From Caballeronia sp031450805 (GTDB taxonomy: Bacteria; Pseudomonadota; Gammaproteobacteria; Burkholderiales; Burkholderiaceae), in assembly GCF_031450805.1 (NCBI RefSeq), contig NZ_JARTVY010000002.1, forward strand, positions 434,001-498,000: a DNA stretch of 64,000 nucleotides, read 5' to 3'. Position 1 is the stretch's first letter; every line of letters begins with the position of its first letter. The notes under the pieces are model-generated. The model saw only the letters and a list, made by a program, of their open reading frames with translations. It had not been told where the DNA came from and ran no database searches. Both the position numbers and the translations under genes were made by a program. Below are positions 56,123 through 64,000 of the stretch, in pieces.

Positions 56123-57046
56123 TCACGCGGCTGCCGCCTTGCGGCCATGCATCAGCACGGTGCCGATGCCGCTCGCCGCGATGACGCACATGCCGATTGC
56201 CATCCACGAGTCGGGCGCCTGGCCGAACAGCAGCCAGCTGAAGCACGTCGCGAACGCGAGCTGCGCATAAGAAAACGGCGTCAGCACCGACAGCGGCGCG
56301 CGTCGCAGCGCCTGAAGCATCAGCAATTGACCGACGGTCGCCATCGTGGCCATGAGTGCGACGAGCATCCAGCTTGCCGCACTCACGCGCGCGAGCTCAG
56401 GCAGCAGTTGCGCCTGATCCGCCCACACAAGCACGCACAGCACGATCGTCGCGACGAGTGCCGTCAGGAAATTCGTCGTGGCGGCATCGTCCACACGTGA
56501 CAGATGGCTCGATACGACCTGGAAGCACGCGAACGTCGTCGCCGACGCAATCGGAAAAATGACGGTCCAGGTGAATCCGCTGCCGCCCGGCCGCACGACC
56601 AGCAACATGCCGATGAAGCCGAGCACGACCATCGCCCACTTGCTGCGCGGGACGTGGTCCTTCAGCACGAGCGCGGCAAGCAGCGTCGAGATGAGCGGCG
56701 CGAGCATCGCAAGCGATGTGGTGACCGGAAGCGGCAAGTACCGTAGCGCGGCGAACGTGCAGGCTGAATTGGTGAGCAGCAGCAGGGCGCGAACGATCTG
56801 CAGCTTGGCGTTGCCGGTGCGCAAAAGGTTGAAAGGGCCGCGCCTCGCTTGCCACACGCCGAGCACGATCATCTGAAAGACATACCGCACCCACAGCAAC
56901 GCGACGAGGGGAACAGCCGCGCCGATCAGCTTGACGGTGGAATCGCTTGCGGCGAACGCGGCGGTGGTCAGGACCATGATCGCGATGCCGGCGCCGGTGC
57001 TATCCGTATCGATTCGAAATCGCGCTTTGCCTTCCAGGGTTGCCAT
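56123..57046 (-). CDS. EamA/DMT-family permease
   Basis: 307 residues with about ten hydrophobic helices in two EamA halves. The first half has ASDSTVKLIGAAVPLVALLW and PLPVTTSLAMLAPLISTLLA; the second half repeats the pattern (RRAPLSVLTPFSYAQLAFAT). It belongs to the drug/metabolite transporter superfamily. The direction and substrate cannot be read. ATG 57046 is the chosen start. A 21-bp palindrome lies 34-54 bp upstream. Confidence 0.85.
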   Translation of the reverse strand: MATLEGKARFRIDTDSTGAGIAIMVLTTAAFAASDSTVKLIGAAVPLVALLWVRYVFQMIVLGVWQARRGPFNLLRTGNAKLQIVRALLLLTNSACTFAALRYLPLPVTTSLAMLAPLISTLLAALVLKDHVPRSKWAMVVLGFIGMLLVVRPGGSGFTWTVIFPIASATTFACFQVVSSHLSRVDDAATTNFLTALVATIVLCVLVWADQAQLLPELARVSAASWMLVALMATMATVGQLLMLQALRRAPLSVLTPFSYAQLAFATCFSWLLFGQAPDSWMAIGMCVIAASGIGTVLMHGRKAAAA

Positions 57047-57354
57047 CGAGTGTCCGCCCGTCTGCTGCCAAGAATGAAAAACGGCTTTAATTAAGCCGTT
57101 GCTTCCATTCTGCGGACATCGAAGGCTGCTGGCAAGGCAGCAGTAAAGGACTTTTCGATTGTTGCGCGAGCGTCACGACGCACACGATTAACTAGACGGT
57201 TCGTTCAAAACGGCGCAGGGGCGCGGCGGCGGCCGCTCGGCGCGTGCGAATAAAACGTCAACGCTGCGCGGGATTATGCGCGCATCGGGCTTTGTTTTCG
57301 GCGGTTTGCTGCCTACACTTAAAGTAGTTTCTCAACGCTTGAGCGGAGGCGGCG
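57047..57354. other. 308-bp gap upstream of EamA gene
   Basis: No gene supported. It holds the promoter regions of the EamA gene and of the small gene at 57355, and the palindrome at 57080-57100. The central part is AT-richer than the genes. Confidence 0.4.
57080..57100. promoter_or_regulatory. Palindrome upstream of EamA transporter
   Basis: AACGGCTT and AAGCCGTT (57080-57087 with 57093-57100) form a perfect 8-bp inverted repeat around TAATT, 34-54 bp upstream of the transporter start, in the position of an operator. No adjacent regulator is an obvious match. Confidence 0.4.
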
Positions 57355-57561
57355 ATGCGAACGAGGCCACGTGAAGTCGTCCGCATGCTTGCGACGTTTC
57401 GGCGATCGGCGCAATGCCGCGCGTTGAGGGCAGCGTCGGCGCAAGAGGCGATGCGGCGTGCGAACGAAGAGGCAGTCGAAGCGCCCGCAGCCGCCGACAC
57501 CGATTCATCGGCGGAAACGGACGCCCTCGGCAACGAGCGGGCGCCCCGGCGCATGCATTGA
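57355..57561 (+). CDS. Small hypothetical protein, 68 residues
   Basis: 68 residues. A strong GGAGG ribosome site 6 bases upstream of ATG 57355 is the main support. The product is Ala/Arg/Glu-rich with a helical N-terminus (EVVRMLATFRRSAQCRALRA) and an acidic C-terminus. No family is recognised and coding by chance is possible in DNA this GC-rich. Confidence 0.5.
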   Translation: MRTRPREVVRMLATFRRSAQCRALRAASAQEAMRRANEEAVEAPAAADTDSSAETDALGNERAPRRMH

Positions 57562-57583
57562 CCGGGTCGCCCGGCGCGGCGGC

Positions 57584-58030
57584 TCACGCTCGCGCGGCTT
57601 TCCTGTACGGCGAGAATCGCCAGTGGCCGGCCGGATCCTTCACGGCGACGGCGCCATGTTCGTGCAGCATGTCGCCGATCGCGCCGGGCTTGATTTCATC
57701 GGTAATCCGAATGACCAGCAGCGTCCGCTGCCGAATGGCTTCATCGTTTTCGGCGGGCCTGAGCGGCCGTTGCGGCTGCGGTTCGCGCGAAACGAAGCGG
57801 TTGTGCGCGCCGATGACGCCCTGATGCTCGCCATGTGCGATGTACTCGGCCTCGTCCTCTTCGTGCGAGGGCAGTGGAAAGGCGTCGAAATCGACGTCGT
57901 TGGGGCCGGCGCGGTAAAGATGCGCGTCGTCGCGTGAAAGCCCGGCAAGTTGCAACGCGCGCAGCGCCTCGTGTCCATCGCGATAGGACGCAAATACGCC
58001 CACTATCACCTGATTGGTCGGCTGATTCAT
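57584..58030 (-). CDS. Stress-type hypothetical protein (YflT/GSP17M-like N-terminus)
   Basis: 148 residues from ATG 58030 with a GGAGA site. The N-terminus QVIVGVFASYRDGHEALRAL, then QLAGLSRDDAHLYRAG, resembles the general-stress domain (heat-induced YflT-type ferredoxin-like fold) common in small bacterial stress proteins. The middle is acidic and the rest contains an LVIRITDEIKPGAIGDMLHE strand-helix unit. Soluble; function unknown. Confidence 0.65.
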   Translation of the reverse strand: MNQPTNQVIVGVFASYRDGHEALRALQLAGLSRDDAHLYRAGPNDVDFDAFPLPSHEEDEAEYIAHGEHQGVIGAHNRFVSREPQPQRPLRPAENDEAIRQRTLLVIRITDEIKPGAIGDMLHEHGAVAVKDPAGHWRFSPYRKAARA

Positions 58031-58288
58031 CGTCGTCTCCGTCCGCGTGTATGCGCGTACCGTCGATGCGAGCGTCCATTCCCTGATCGAACGACGCGGC
58101 GCTCGCATGAGTGCGCGGTGTTGGAATCATCAGAAGAGACAGCAACGTGCGTTCCCGCACGTATGCCCGAATGCAGCGCGCCTCCGAAAATTGTCCGGGT
58201 TGCGACCCTATCGGCAATCGCCTAAAGTGTGTGGGCTTCTTTTCAGACCACAGCGCGTCGGCCCGAATGCGCTTTTTACGAGGCTCGC

Positions 58289-58654
58289 ATGACAGCGAAA
58301 GCGTGCGCGTGGGGGGTTCTGCTCATTATGGCAGGGGCGAGCTCCGCATGGGCAGCGCCATGCGCAAGCGACGGCGACATCGTGACGCTCGAAGGCAAGG
58401 TCACGCGACAGGCTGCGCGCCAGGCAGACGCGGCCACGAGTCGCGCGTGGGTGCTTGCGCTCGCAAGCCCTCTCTGCATCGCGGGTGCGGGTGCGCAGTC
58501 GAACGTATCGACGGTGCAAATCGTCGATGCCGAACCGCCCGAAGACGCGCGCGTGCAACTCACCGGCAAGCTCGTCACCGGCAACGTCAGCGCCTACTAC
58601 GCCGTGCCGACGGCGATCTGGGTGCTTAAACAGCGGATATTGTCGGAGCGTTGA
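58289..58654 (+). CDS. Exported DUF4431-like small protein
   Basis: 121 residues from ATG 58289. Residues 1-22 are a signal peptide cleaved after AWA. The mature part starts with Cys-containing APCASDGDIVTLEGKVTRQA, then AWVLALASPLCIAG and VQLTGKLVTGNV, which follows the DUF4431 pattern of a beta-rich periplasmic domain with a Cys pair. The function of the family is unknown. Confidence 0.7.
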   Translation: MTAKACAWGVLLIMAGASSAWAAPCASDGDIVTLEGKVTRQAARQADAATSRAWVLALASPLCIAGAGAQSNVSTVQIVDAEPPEDARVQLTGKLVTGNVSAYYAVPTAIWVLKQRILSER

Positions 58655-58676
58655 CGCGAAGTTTTGCGCGGTGCAG

Positions 58677-58844
58677 TCAGGCCGCCTTCGCTTGCGAGCG
58701 ACAGTATTGCGCGACGACCCATTGCAGCGGCTGCTCGTCGAACTTGCGCTCTTCCGCGAATCGCATGATGGCGTCGAGTTGCTGGCCGCTGCAGCGGAAC
58801 GCCTGGCGGCGCGGCATCGAAAGCTTGGTCTTGTGCTTGGTCAT
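58677..58844 (-). CDS. Small conserved-type protein, 55 residues
   Basis: 55 residues from ATG 58844, with an AAAGGGA ribosome site. The start TKHKTKLSMPRRQAFRCSG, followed by QQLDAIMRFAEERKFDEQPL and QWVVAQYCRSQ, has a regular helical pattern and two Cys. Not recognised as a named family. A longer frame upstream to 58991 is arginine-rich and lacks support. Confidence 0.5.
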   Translation of the reverse strand: MTKHKTKLSMPRRQAFRCSGQQLDAIMRFAEERKFDEQPLQWVVAQYCRSQAKAA

Positions 58845-59070
58845 GGCAATCCCTTTTGCTCGGTTCTCAATGGACCTTGGGACCTTCCCCGGAGGGCAGG
58901 CCGGTCGAACGGTGACCCGCTCGTGCGCCTGCTGCTCCCTCATTAAGCCGGATAGTCGCAATGCCGACCGGCTGTTAGCGCACATAGTCACCAGACAATT
59001 GCCTTAGCGCAAACCGTGGGCCTGATCGCTTCACGTCGATTTCGAGTGCTTCGTGATGCCGATAAAAACA

Positions 59071-60108
59071 TCACCCTGTCTGCTCGACCGGCGTGACTTC
59101 GAGGTCCTGTTTCTGCGACCCGCGCAGCACCGTGATCTTCACCGCGCGATCGATTCGCGATGCATCGAGCGTGCGCTGCAAGCCGTCGACGGTATCGATG
59201 GCGACGTCATCCACCGCGACGATCCGGTCGCCCGCGCGCAGCCCGCCCGACGCGGCCGGGCTTCCCTTGACGACTTCCATCACGTGCACGGCGCTCGATG
59301 CCGGCAGCCCGAAGAAGCGCTGCACCCGCCGCGAAACCGGCGCGGTCGTGCCGGCGACGCCGATATACGCCCGCCGCACGCGCCCATGCGCGAAGATCTG
59401 CATGATGACCCACTTGGCCGTGTCGATTGCAGTGGCGAACGAGATGGCCTGCGCGCCCGAGATGATCGCGGTGTTCACGCCGATCACCTGTCCCGCCGAG
59501 TTGATGAGCGGCCCGCCCGAGTTGCCGGGATTGAGCGCGGCATCGGTCTGAATGACGTCGTAGATCATGCGGCCCGAGTTGGACCGCAACGAGCGCCCGA
59601 GCGCCGACACGACGCCCGTCGTCACCGTTTGCGCAAGCCCGAGCGGGTTGCCGACGGCAATCGCGATTTGCCCGACGCGCAGGCTGTGCGAATCGCCAAG
59701 TTCCACGTGCGGCAGCGGCTCGGGCGAACCGATGCGCAGCACCGCGAGATCGCTGTCGGGATCGTCGCCGACGAGATCGGCATGGAAGTGCGCGCCGTCT
59801 CCGAGTGTCACGCCGATGCGCGTCGCGCCGTGGACGACGTGGCTATTGGTCAGCAAATAGCCGTCGGGCGTGAAGATGAAGCCCGAACCGGTGCCGCCGG
59901 CCGCGCGCCGCGTGCCGCGCGCATCGGCGAATTCGCGTTCGACCGAAATGAACACGACGGCTTGCTGCACGCGTTCCAGCGCGCCTATGACGGTGCGGGA
60001 ATAGGCATCGAGCAGCGCTGCGTCGTCGAGCGGCGTGGACGTGCGATCTGGCGCGGCGTCTTGCGAGCCGCGCGCAAGATCGTCGATGAATCGAGGACGG
60101 CTTCCCAT
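59071..60108 (-). CDS. HtrA-like trypsin/PDZ serine protease without signal peptide
   Basis: 345 residues. The catalytic triad is clear: His 90 (LLTNSHVVHGAT), Asp 120 (DPDSDLAVLRIG) and Ser 197 (ALNPGNSGGPLIN). One PDZ domain follows (GSPAASGGLRAGDRIVAVDD). The gene begins at ATG 60108 with CGGAG and shows no signal peptide or membrane helix, so it is predicted cytoplasmic, unlike typical DegP/DegS. It may belong to the cytoplasmic S1C group. It lies 70 bp downstream of the Ap4A-phosphorylase-like gene in the same direction and could be co-transcribed with it. Confidence 0.88.
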   Translation of the reverse strand: MGSRPRFIDDLARGSQDAAPDRTSTPLDDAALLDAYSRTVIGALERVQQAVVFISVEREFADARGTRRAAGGTGSGFIFTPDGYLLTNSHVVHGATRIGVTLGDGAHFHADLVGDDPDSDLAVLRIGSPEPLPHVELGDSHSLRVGQIAIAVGNPLGLAQTVTTGVVSALGRSLRSNSGRMIYDVIQTDAALNPGNSGGPLINSAGQVIGVNTAIISGAQAISFATAIDTAKWVIMQIFAHGRVRRAYIGVAGTTAPVSRRVQRFFGLPASSAVHVMEVVKGSPAASGGLRAGDRIVAVDDVAIDTVDGLQRTLDASRIDRAVKITVLRGSQKQDLEVTPVEQTG

Positions 60109-60178
60109 GTCCGGACTCCGAAAGGTTGAGAGCCGACATGCGGGGCGCGGCGCGGCTTTTCAAGCTGCCGCGACGGTT

Positions 60179-61075
60179 TCAGGCCGGGCGTGATGCCCGC
60201 GTGAGCAGGTTCATCGGCCCGAGCGTTTCGACGATGCGGCGCTGCGCGTCGTCCCGCACGAACAGCGAGCCGGCGAAGCCGAGCGCGTTCACCGCGACGC
60301 CGTCGACATCGGCGGCGGTGCGGGCAACGGCGAGCATCCATCGGCGCGTCACGAGCAGGTTATACGGCGCGGATTGATGCTCCGCTCCCGCGACATCGAA
60401 CGGCTCGATACCGATCTCACTCAGCAGCCGGCGATAGGTGTCGAACACGTCGGCCGCGCGCATCGACGTTGCATCGCCGAGCCACGCCGCCGCATGAGCG
60501 AACGGAAATCGAGGCACGCGGTACGGCGCGGCGTCGCGAGCGGCTTCGACAAGCGGTTCGATCGGCACAGGATGACCGTCGAGCGGCAGCCGCACGATCT
60601 GCAGATGCTTGTGCGGCTGGCTCGATCCCGCGACGGCGCCGCCGTTGTAGAAACCGAAGCCGTCGAATTCGCGCAGGCACGCGAGCAGCGCGGCGAGATC
60701 GCCGGCGTCGAGCAGCGCGGCTTGCGGCTCGAAATCCGTCGTCACGATCAGCAGATGATGCGCGAGCACGTTGAACTTGTTGAGCAGCAGAAAGTGCCGC
60801 TCGCCGATATCGCCGACGCGCAGCGCTTCCTCGCACGGCGAGAACGGGTCGCGCCACGCGCTGGCGGCGTCGGCTGCGGACTTCGCCGCCAGCTTCGCGG
60901 CTTGCTCCTTATGGGCGAGGTTCGCCGCCTGACGCACGAGAAAGCGCACGCCGTGGTCGTCGATGAAATGCGGAACCGTCGCGAACGAGCGGAGCGCGCC
61001 GCAGGCGAGGGCGCGTTCCGTCCGTTCAGCGATGTCGCGCCAGGAAGGCGCGCGAAGCGGGGCGCGGTCGGTCAT
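60179..61075 (-). CDS. Ap4A phosphorylase / ATP adenylyltransferase-like protein
   Basis: 298 residues. A HIT-type nucleotide-binding motif is present as SSQPHKHLQIVRLPL (HxHxQ). The N-terminal part HHLLIVTTDFEPQAALLDAG and the C-terminal SAPYNLLVTRRWMLAVART match the Ap4A phosphorylase II family, which splits diadenosine tetraphosphate to ADP and ATP. Ap4A levels rise under heat and oxidative stress. The start ATG 61075 lacks a clear ribosome site. Confidence 0.85.
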   Translation of the reverse strand: MTDRAPLRAPSWRDIAERTERALACGALRSFATVPHFIDDHGVRFLVRQAANLAHKEQAAKLAAKSAADAASAWRDPFSPCEEALRVGDIGERHFLLLNKFNVLAHHLLIVTTDFEPQAALLDAGDLAALLACLREFDGFGFYNGGAVAGSSQPHKHLQIVRLPLDGHPVPIEPLVEAARDAAPYRVPRFPFAHAAAWLGDATSMRAADVFDTYRRLLSEIGIEPFDVAGAEHQSAPYNLLVTRRWMLAVARTAADVDGVAVNALGFAGSLFVRDDAQRRIVETLGPMNLLTRASRPA

Positions 61076-61152
61076 GGAAAGAGGTTGTAGATGACGTTAG
61101 CGGCCATTCTGCGGCAATCGGGCGGCCGATGCCGCAGCGTGCTCGCAGCGCA

Positions 61153-61683
61153 TCACGTCCAGTCGCCTTCATCGTCCTTCGGTTCCGGCAGCGTCAGGCC
61201 GGACGCGGGCAGCGGCAGCGCGGTTTTGTATCGCACCTGCTTGAACGCGAAGCTCGAGCGGATATTCGATACCCCCGGCATCTTCGTCAGCCGTTCGAGA
61301 ATGAAGCGTTCGAGCGCCGCCACGTCCGGCAGGACGACGCGCAGCAGATAGTCGGCGTCGCCCGTCATCAGATAGCACTCCATGACCTCGGGCCGCTCGC
61401 CGATCGCCTGTTCGAAGCGGGCGAGCGCATCCTTGACCTGCTTTTCCAGACTGACCTGAATGAACACGTTGATGCTCAGGCCCAGCGCCTCGGGACTGAG
61501 GAGCGTTACGTGTTGCCTGAACAGCCCCGCTTTTTCCAGCGCGCGCACGCGATTGAAGCACGGCGTCGGCGACAGATTGACGGCGCGCGCCAGTTCCGAA
61601 TTGGTGATGCGCGCGTTCTGCTGCAACTGATTCAGGATGCCGATATCGATGCGGTCCAGGCGCTGCTTCACTTGCACGCTCAT
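61153..61683 (-). CDS. Lrp/AsnC family transcriptional regulator
   Basis: 176 residues from ATG 61683. The helix-turn-helix domain RLDRIDIGILNQLQQNARIT, then NSELARAVNLSPTPCFNRVR and ALEKAGLFRQ, is textbook Lrp/AsnC. The C-terminal RAM domain is visible (VMECYLMTGDADYLLRVVLP). It is divergent from the aceE gene at 61824 and a 14-bp palindrome lies between them, so it probably regulates that enzyme in response to an amino acid. No other transporter or enzyme is adjacent on its side. Confidence 0.92.
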   Translation of the reverse strand: MSVQVKQRLDRIDIGILNQLQQNARITNSELARAVNLSPTPCFNRVRALEKAGLFRQHVTLLSPEALGLSINVFIQVSLEKQVKDALARFEQAIGERPEVMECYLMTGDADYLLRVVLPDVAALERFILERLTKMPGVSNIRSSFAFKQVRYKTALPLPASGLTLPEPKDDEGDWT

Positions 61684-61783
61684 AGTGTGAAGATTCCGGT
61701 TATTGGCGATTTCGCAGAATGAATACGCTATCGTAACGCGCCGCAGCAGCCAAATGAGACGCAAATTCTGTCGGGAACTGGAT

Positions 61784-61797
61784 ATGCTTGAAAGCAT
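61784..61797. promoter_or_regulatory. Palindrome between lrp-type and aceE genes
   Basis: ATGCTTGAAAGCAT is a perfect 6-bp inverted repeat around GA, centred about 33 bp upstream of the aceE start. Its place between a divergent Lrp/AsnC regulator and aceE makes it a candidate Lrp-type site, though it does not fit the E. coli Lrp consensus closely. Confidence 0.45.
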
Positions 61798-61823
61798 TCC
61801 AGCACCTTACGCGGAGTCGCGCC

Positions 61824-64000
61824 ATGACGGACCTGTCGAGCGGAACCAGCCAGCTTCTTTCTCTTGCGCGAGGGCGTGAAGACACGGACCCCGCCGAAAC
61901 CGCCGAATGGCTGGAGGCGCTCGATGCGGTGGTCGCGCACGTCGGCAAGGCGCGGGCGCAATACCTGTTCGACCGGCTCGCGGAGCATGCGCTGTCGGTC
62001 GGCGTCGAGTCGGCGCGGGCGCGGGCGACGCCTTACGCGAATACCATCGCCGTCGGCGACCAGCCGCCGTATCCCGGCAATCTCGACATCGAAGAGAAGC
62101 TCGCGGCGGTGCTGCGCTGGAACGCGCTGGCGATGGTCGTGCGCGCCAATCGCGCGTACGGCGAGCTCGGTGGACATATCGCGAGTTACGCGTCGGCGGC
62201 GGATCTGTTCGAAGTCGGCTTCAATCACTTCTTTCACGCTGCCGGCGACGACCACGGCGGCGACCTCGTCTATTTCCAGCCGCATTCCTCGCCGGGCGTC
62301 TATGCCCGTGCGTTCCTCGAAGGCTTTCTCGACGAGGACCACCTGCGCCATTATCGACGCGAGATCACGGGACCGGGCCTGTGTTCCTATCCGCATCCGT
62401 GGCTGATGCCCGACTTCTGGCAGTTCCCGACCGGCTCGATGGGCATCGGCCCGATCAACTCGATTTACCAGGCGCGCTTCATGCGCTATCTCCAGAATCG
62501 CGGCCTGAAGCAGACGGAAGGGCGCAAGGTGTGGGGCTTTTTCGGCGACGGCGAGATGGACGAGCCGGAATCGATCGGCGCGCTGTCGCTGGCGTCGCGC
62601 GAGCGGCTCGATAACCTCGTGTTCGTGATCAACTGCAACCTGCAGCGGCTCGATGGCCCGGTGCGCAGCAATGGCCGCATCGTCGATGAACTCGAAGCGC
62701 AGTTCACCGGCGCGGGCTGGAACGTCATCAAGGTGTTGTGGGGATCGGACTGGGACGCGCTCTTTGCGCGCGATCGCACCGGCGCGTTGCTGCGCGCGTT
62801 CGCTCATACGGTCGACGGCCAGTTCCAGACCTTCTCGGCCAATGACGGCCGCTATAACCGCGAGCGCTTCTTCGGCCAGAATCCGGAACTCGCGGCGCTC
62901 GTCGCGCATATGTCGGATGAGGATATCGACCGTTTGCGGCGCGGCGGCCACGACGTGCGCAAGCTGCACGCGGCGTATGCGAAGGCGCTCGCGCACAAGG
63001 GCCAGCCGACCGTGATCCTCGCGAAGACGATGAAAGGCTTCGGCATGGGTGCGGTCGGGCAGGGCCGCATGACGACGCATCAGCAGAAGAAGCTCGATCT
63101 CGACGACCTGAAGGCCTTTCGCGACCGCTTCCGCTTGCCGCTGTCGGATAGCGACGTCGAGCAGCTCCGGTTCTACAAGCCAGCCGACGATGCGCCCGAG
63201 ATGCGCTATCTGCACGAGCGGCGCGCGGCGCTGGGTGGTTATCTGCCGCGCCGTCGCGCGCGCGCATCGCAATCGATCGTGCCGCCTGCGCCCGGCACGT
63301 GGGCGCAGTTCGCCATGGATACCGCCGGCAAGGAGATGTCTACGACGATGGCGTTCGTCCGCATGCTCGGCAGCCTGATGAAGGATGCGACGCTCGGTGC
63401 GCGCATCGTGCCGGTCGTCGCGGACGAGGCGCGCACGTTTGGCATGGCTAACCTTTTCAGGCAGGTGGGCATCTATTCGCCGCTCGGCCAGTTGTATGAG
63501 CCGGAGGACATGGGCTCGATGCTCTACTATCGCGAGGACACGCGCGGGCAGATTCTGGAGGAGGGCATTTCCGAGGCGGGCGCGATTTCATCGTGGATTG
63601 CGGCGGCGACGTCTTACAGCGTTCACGATCTGCCGATGCTCCCGTTCTACATCTACTACTCGATGTTCGGCTTTCAGCGCATCGGCGATCTCATTTTCGC
63701 CGCCGCCGATCAGCGCTCGCGCGGCTTTCTCATCGGCGCGACGGCGGGGCGCACGACGCTCGGCGGGGAGGGTCTGCAGCATCAGGACGGGACGAGCCAT
63801 CTGACGGCATCGACGATTCCGAACTGCCGCGCTTACGATCCCGCGTTCGCTTATGAAGTCGCGGCCATCGTCGATGAAGGCATGCAGGCGATGATGCAGC
63901 GTCAGGAGGATGTGTTCTATTACATCACCGTGGGCAACGAGAACTACGCGCAGCCGTCCGCGCCCGGCAAGACGCTCGATGCCGCCACGCGCGAAGGCAT
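61824..64000 (+). CDS. aceE: Pyruvate dehydrogenase E1, homodimeric type, cut by right edge
   Basis: Open to the window edge; 725 codons visible of about 890-900. ATG 61824 follows GCGGAG. E1 motifs are clear: TETAEWLEALDAVVAHVG-like start (PAETAEWLEALDAVVAHVGK), the thiamine-diphosphate region GFFGDGEMDEPESIGAL near residue 240, FVINCNLQRLDGPVR, and the PYR-domain VVADEARTFGMANLFRQVGI. It is AceE-type, decarboxylating pyruvate to acetyl-dihydrolipoyl-E2. Its position beside an Lrp/AsnC gene and the absence of an upstream operon suggest a secondary, differently regulated copy in addition to the main PDH operon. Confidence 0.93.
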   Translation, partial: MTDLSSGTSQLLSLARGREDTDPAETAEWLEALDAVVAHVGKARAQYLFDRLAEHALSVGVESARARATPYANTIAVGDQPPYPGNLDIEEKLAAVLRWNALAMVVRANRAYGELGGHIASYASAADLFEVGFNHFFHAAGDDHGGDLVYFQPHSSPGVYARAFLEGFLDEDHLRHYRREITGPGLCSYPHPWLMPDFWQFPTGSMGIGPINSIYQARFMRYLQNRGLKQTEGRKVWGFFGDGEMDEPESIGALSLASRERLDNLVFVINCNLQRLDGPVRSNGRIVDELEAQFTGAGWNVIKVLWGSDWDALFARDRTGALLRAFAHTVDGQFQTFSANDGRYNRERFFGQNPELAALVAHMSDEDIDRLRRGGHDVRKLHAAYAKALAHKGQPTVILAKTMKGFGMGAVGQGRMTTHQQKKLDLDDLKAFRDRFRLPLSDSDVEQLRFYKPADDAPEMRYLHERRAALGGYLPRRRARASQSIVPPAPGTWAQFAMDTAGKEMSTTMAFVRMLGSLMKDATLGARIVPVVADEARTFGMANLFRQVGIYSPLGQLYEPEDMGSMLYYREDTRGQILEEGISEAGAISSWIAAATSYSVHDLPMLPFYIYYSMFGFQRIGDLIFAAADQRSRGFLIGATAGRTTLGGEGLQHQDGTSHLTASTIPNCRAYDPAFAYEVAAIVDEGMQAMMQRQEDVFYYITVGNENYAQPSAPGKTLDAATREG

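Overview
The window looks like chromosomal DNA of a high-GC betaproteobacterium of the Burkholderiaceae, most likely Caballeronia, Paraburkholderia or Burkholderia. The reasons are uniformly GC-rich codon use, a phasin, a homodimeric-type pyruvate dehydrogenase E1, a double-length UvrA, a fused LivHM permease, MocR/PdxR and LysR regulators, and a DUF6496 protein. I found no rRNA, tRNA, CRISPR array, insertion sequence or phage gene. Names rest on motif and family recognition by eye, not on a database search.

Layout. 1-4,800: a cut SnoaL-like gene with a divergent TetR regulator, then an MFS sugar-acid-type transporter divergent from a D-2-hydroxyacid dehydrogenase and followed by a LysR regulator. 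4,795-7,300: a polyamine-catabolism pair, a gamma-glutamylputrescine-synthetase-like enzyme and a class III aminotransferase whose 3' end is broken by a deletion/frameshift. 7,844-12,459: a branched-chain-type (HAAT) ABC importer with a fused LivHM permease, two ATPases and a binding protein. 12,460-16,850: 3-methyladenine glycosylase, DUF6496 protein, a Tat/lipobox GH28 enzyme and an alpha/beta hydrolase. 16,914-22,853: a consensus SOS box followed by a 1,938-residue tandem UvrA. 23,221-25,887: a DUF445 protein and an unrecognised protein built from five 91-residue modules, with an AT-rich 5' end. 26,270-31,465: an NTF2-like protein, an amylo-1,6-glucosidase and a GH63-like glucosidase, probably one operon.

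31,605-46,349: a small membrane protein, a YdeP-type molybdopterin oxidoreductase, a run of MocR - winged-helix - PdxR-like regulators, an orphan TAXI binding protein, a zinc-ribbon membrane protein with a YVAP repeat, a ketoglutarate-semialdehyde-type dehydrogenase divergent from a LysR regulator, a trans-aconitate methyltransferase and an orphan histidine kinase. 46,419-48,700: ahpF and ahpC (peroxide defence). 48,885-54,124: an NADP-binding oxidoreductase, GTP cyclohydrolase II, a 2OG-Fe(II) oxygenase, a hemerythrin protein and a nuclease-helicase with a LexA box over its start codon. 54,203-58,844: small and stress-type proteins (a 42-residue lipoprotein, DOPA-dioxygenase-like protein, phasin, HTH protein, EamA transporter, several hypotheticals). 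59,071-64,000: an HtrA-like protease without a signal peptide, an Ap4A-phosphorylase-like protein, an Lrp/AsnC regulator and a divergent aceE cut by the right edge.

Themes. Two DNA-damage genes (tandem UvrA and nuclease-helicase) each carry a CTG-N10-CAG LexA box. Several divergent regulator/target pairs have clear inverted repeats between them. The least explained item is the five-module repeat protein at 24,502-25,887.
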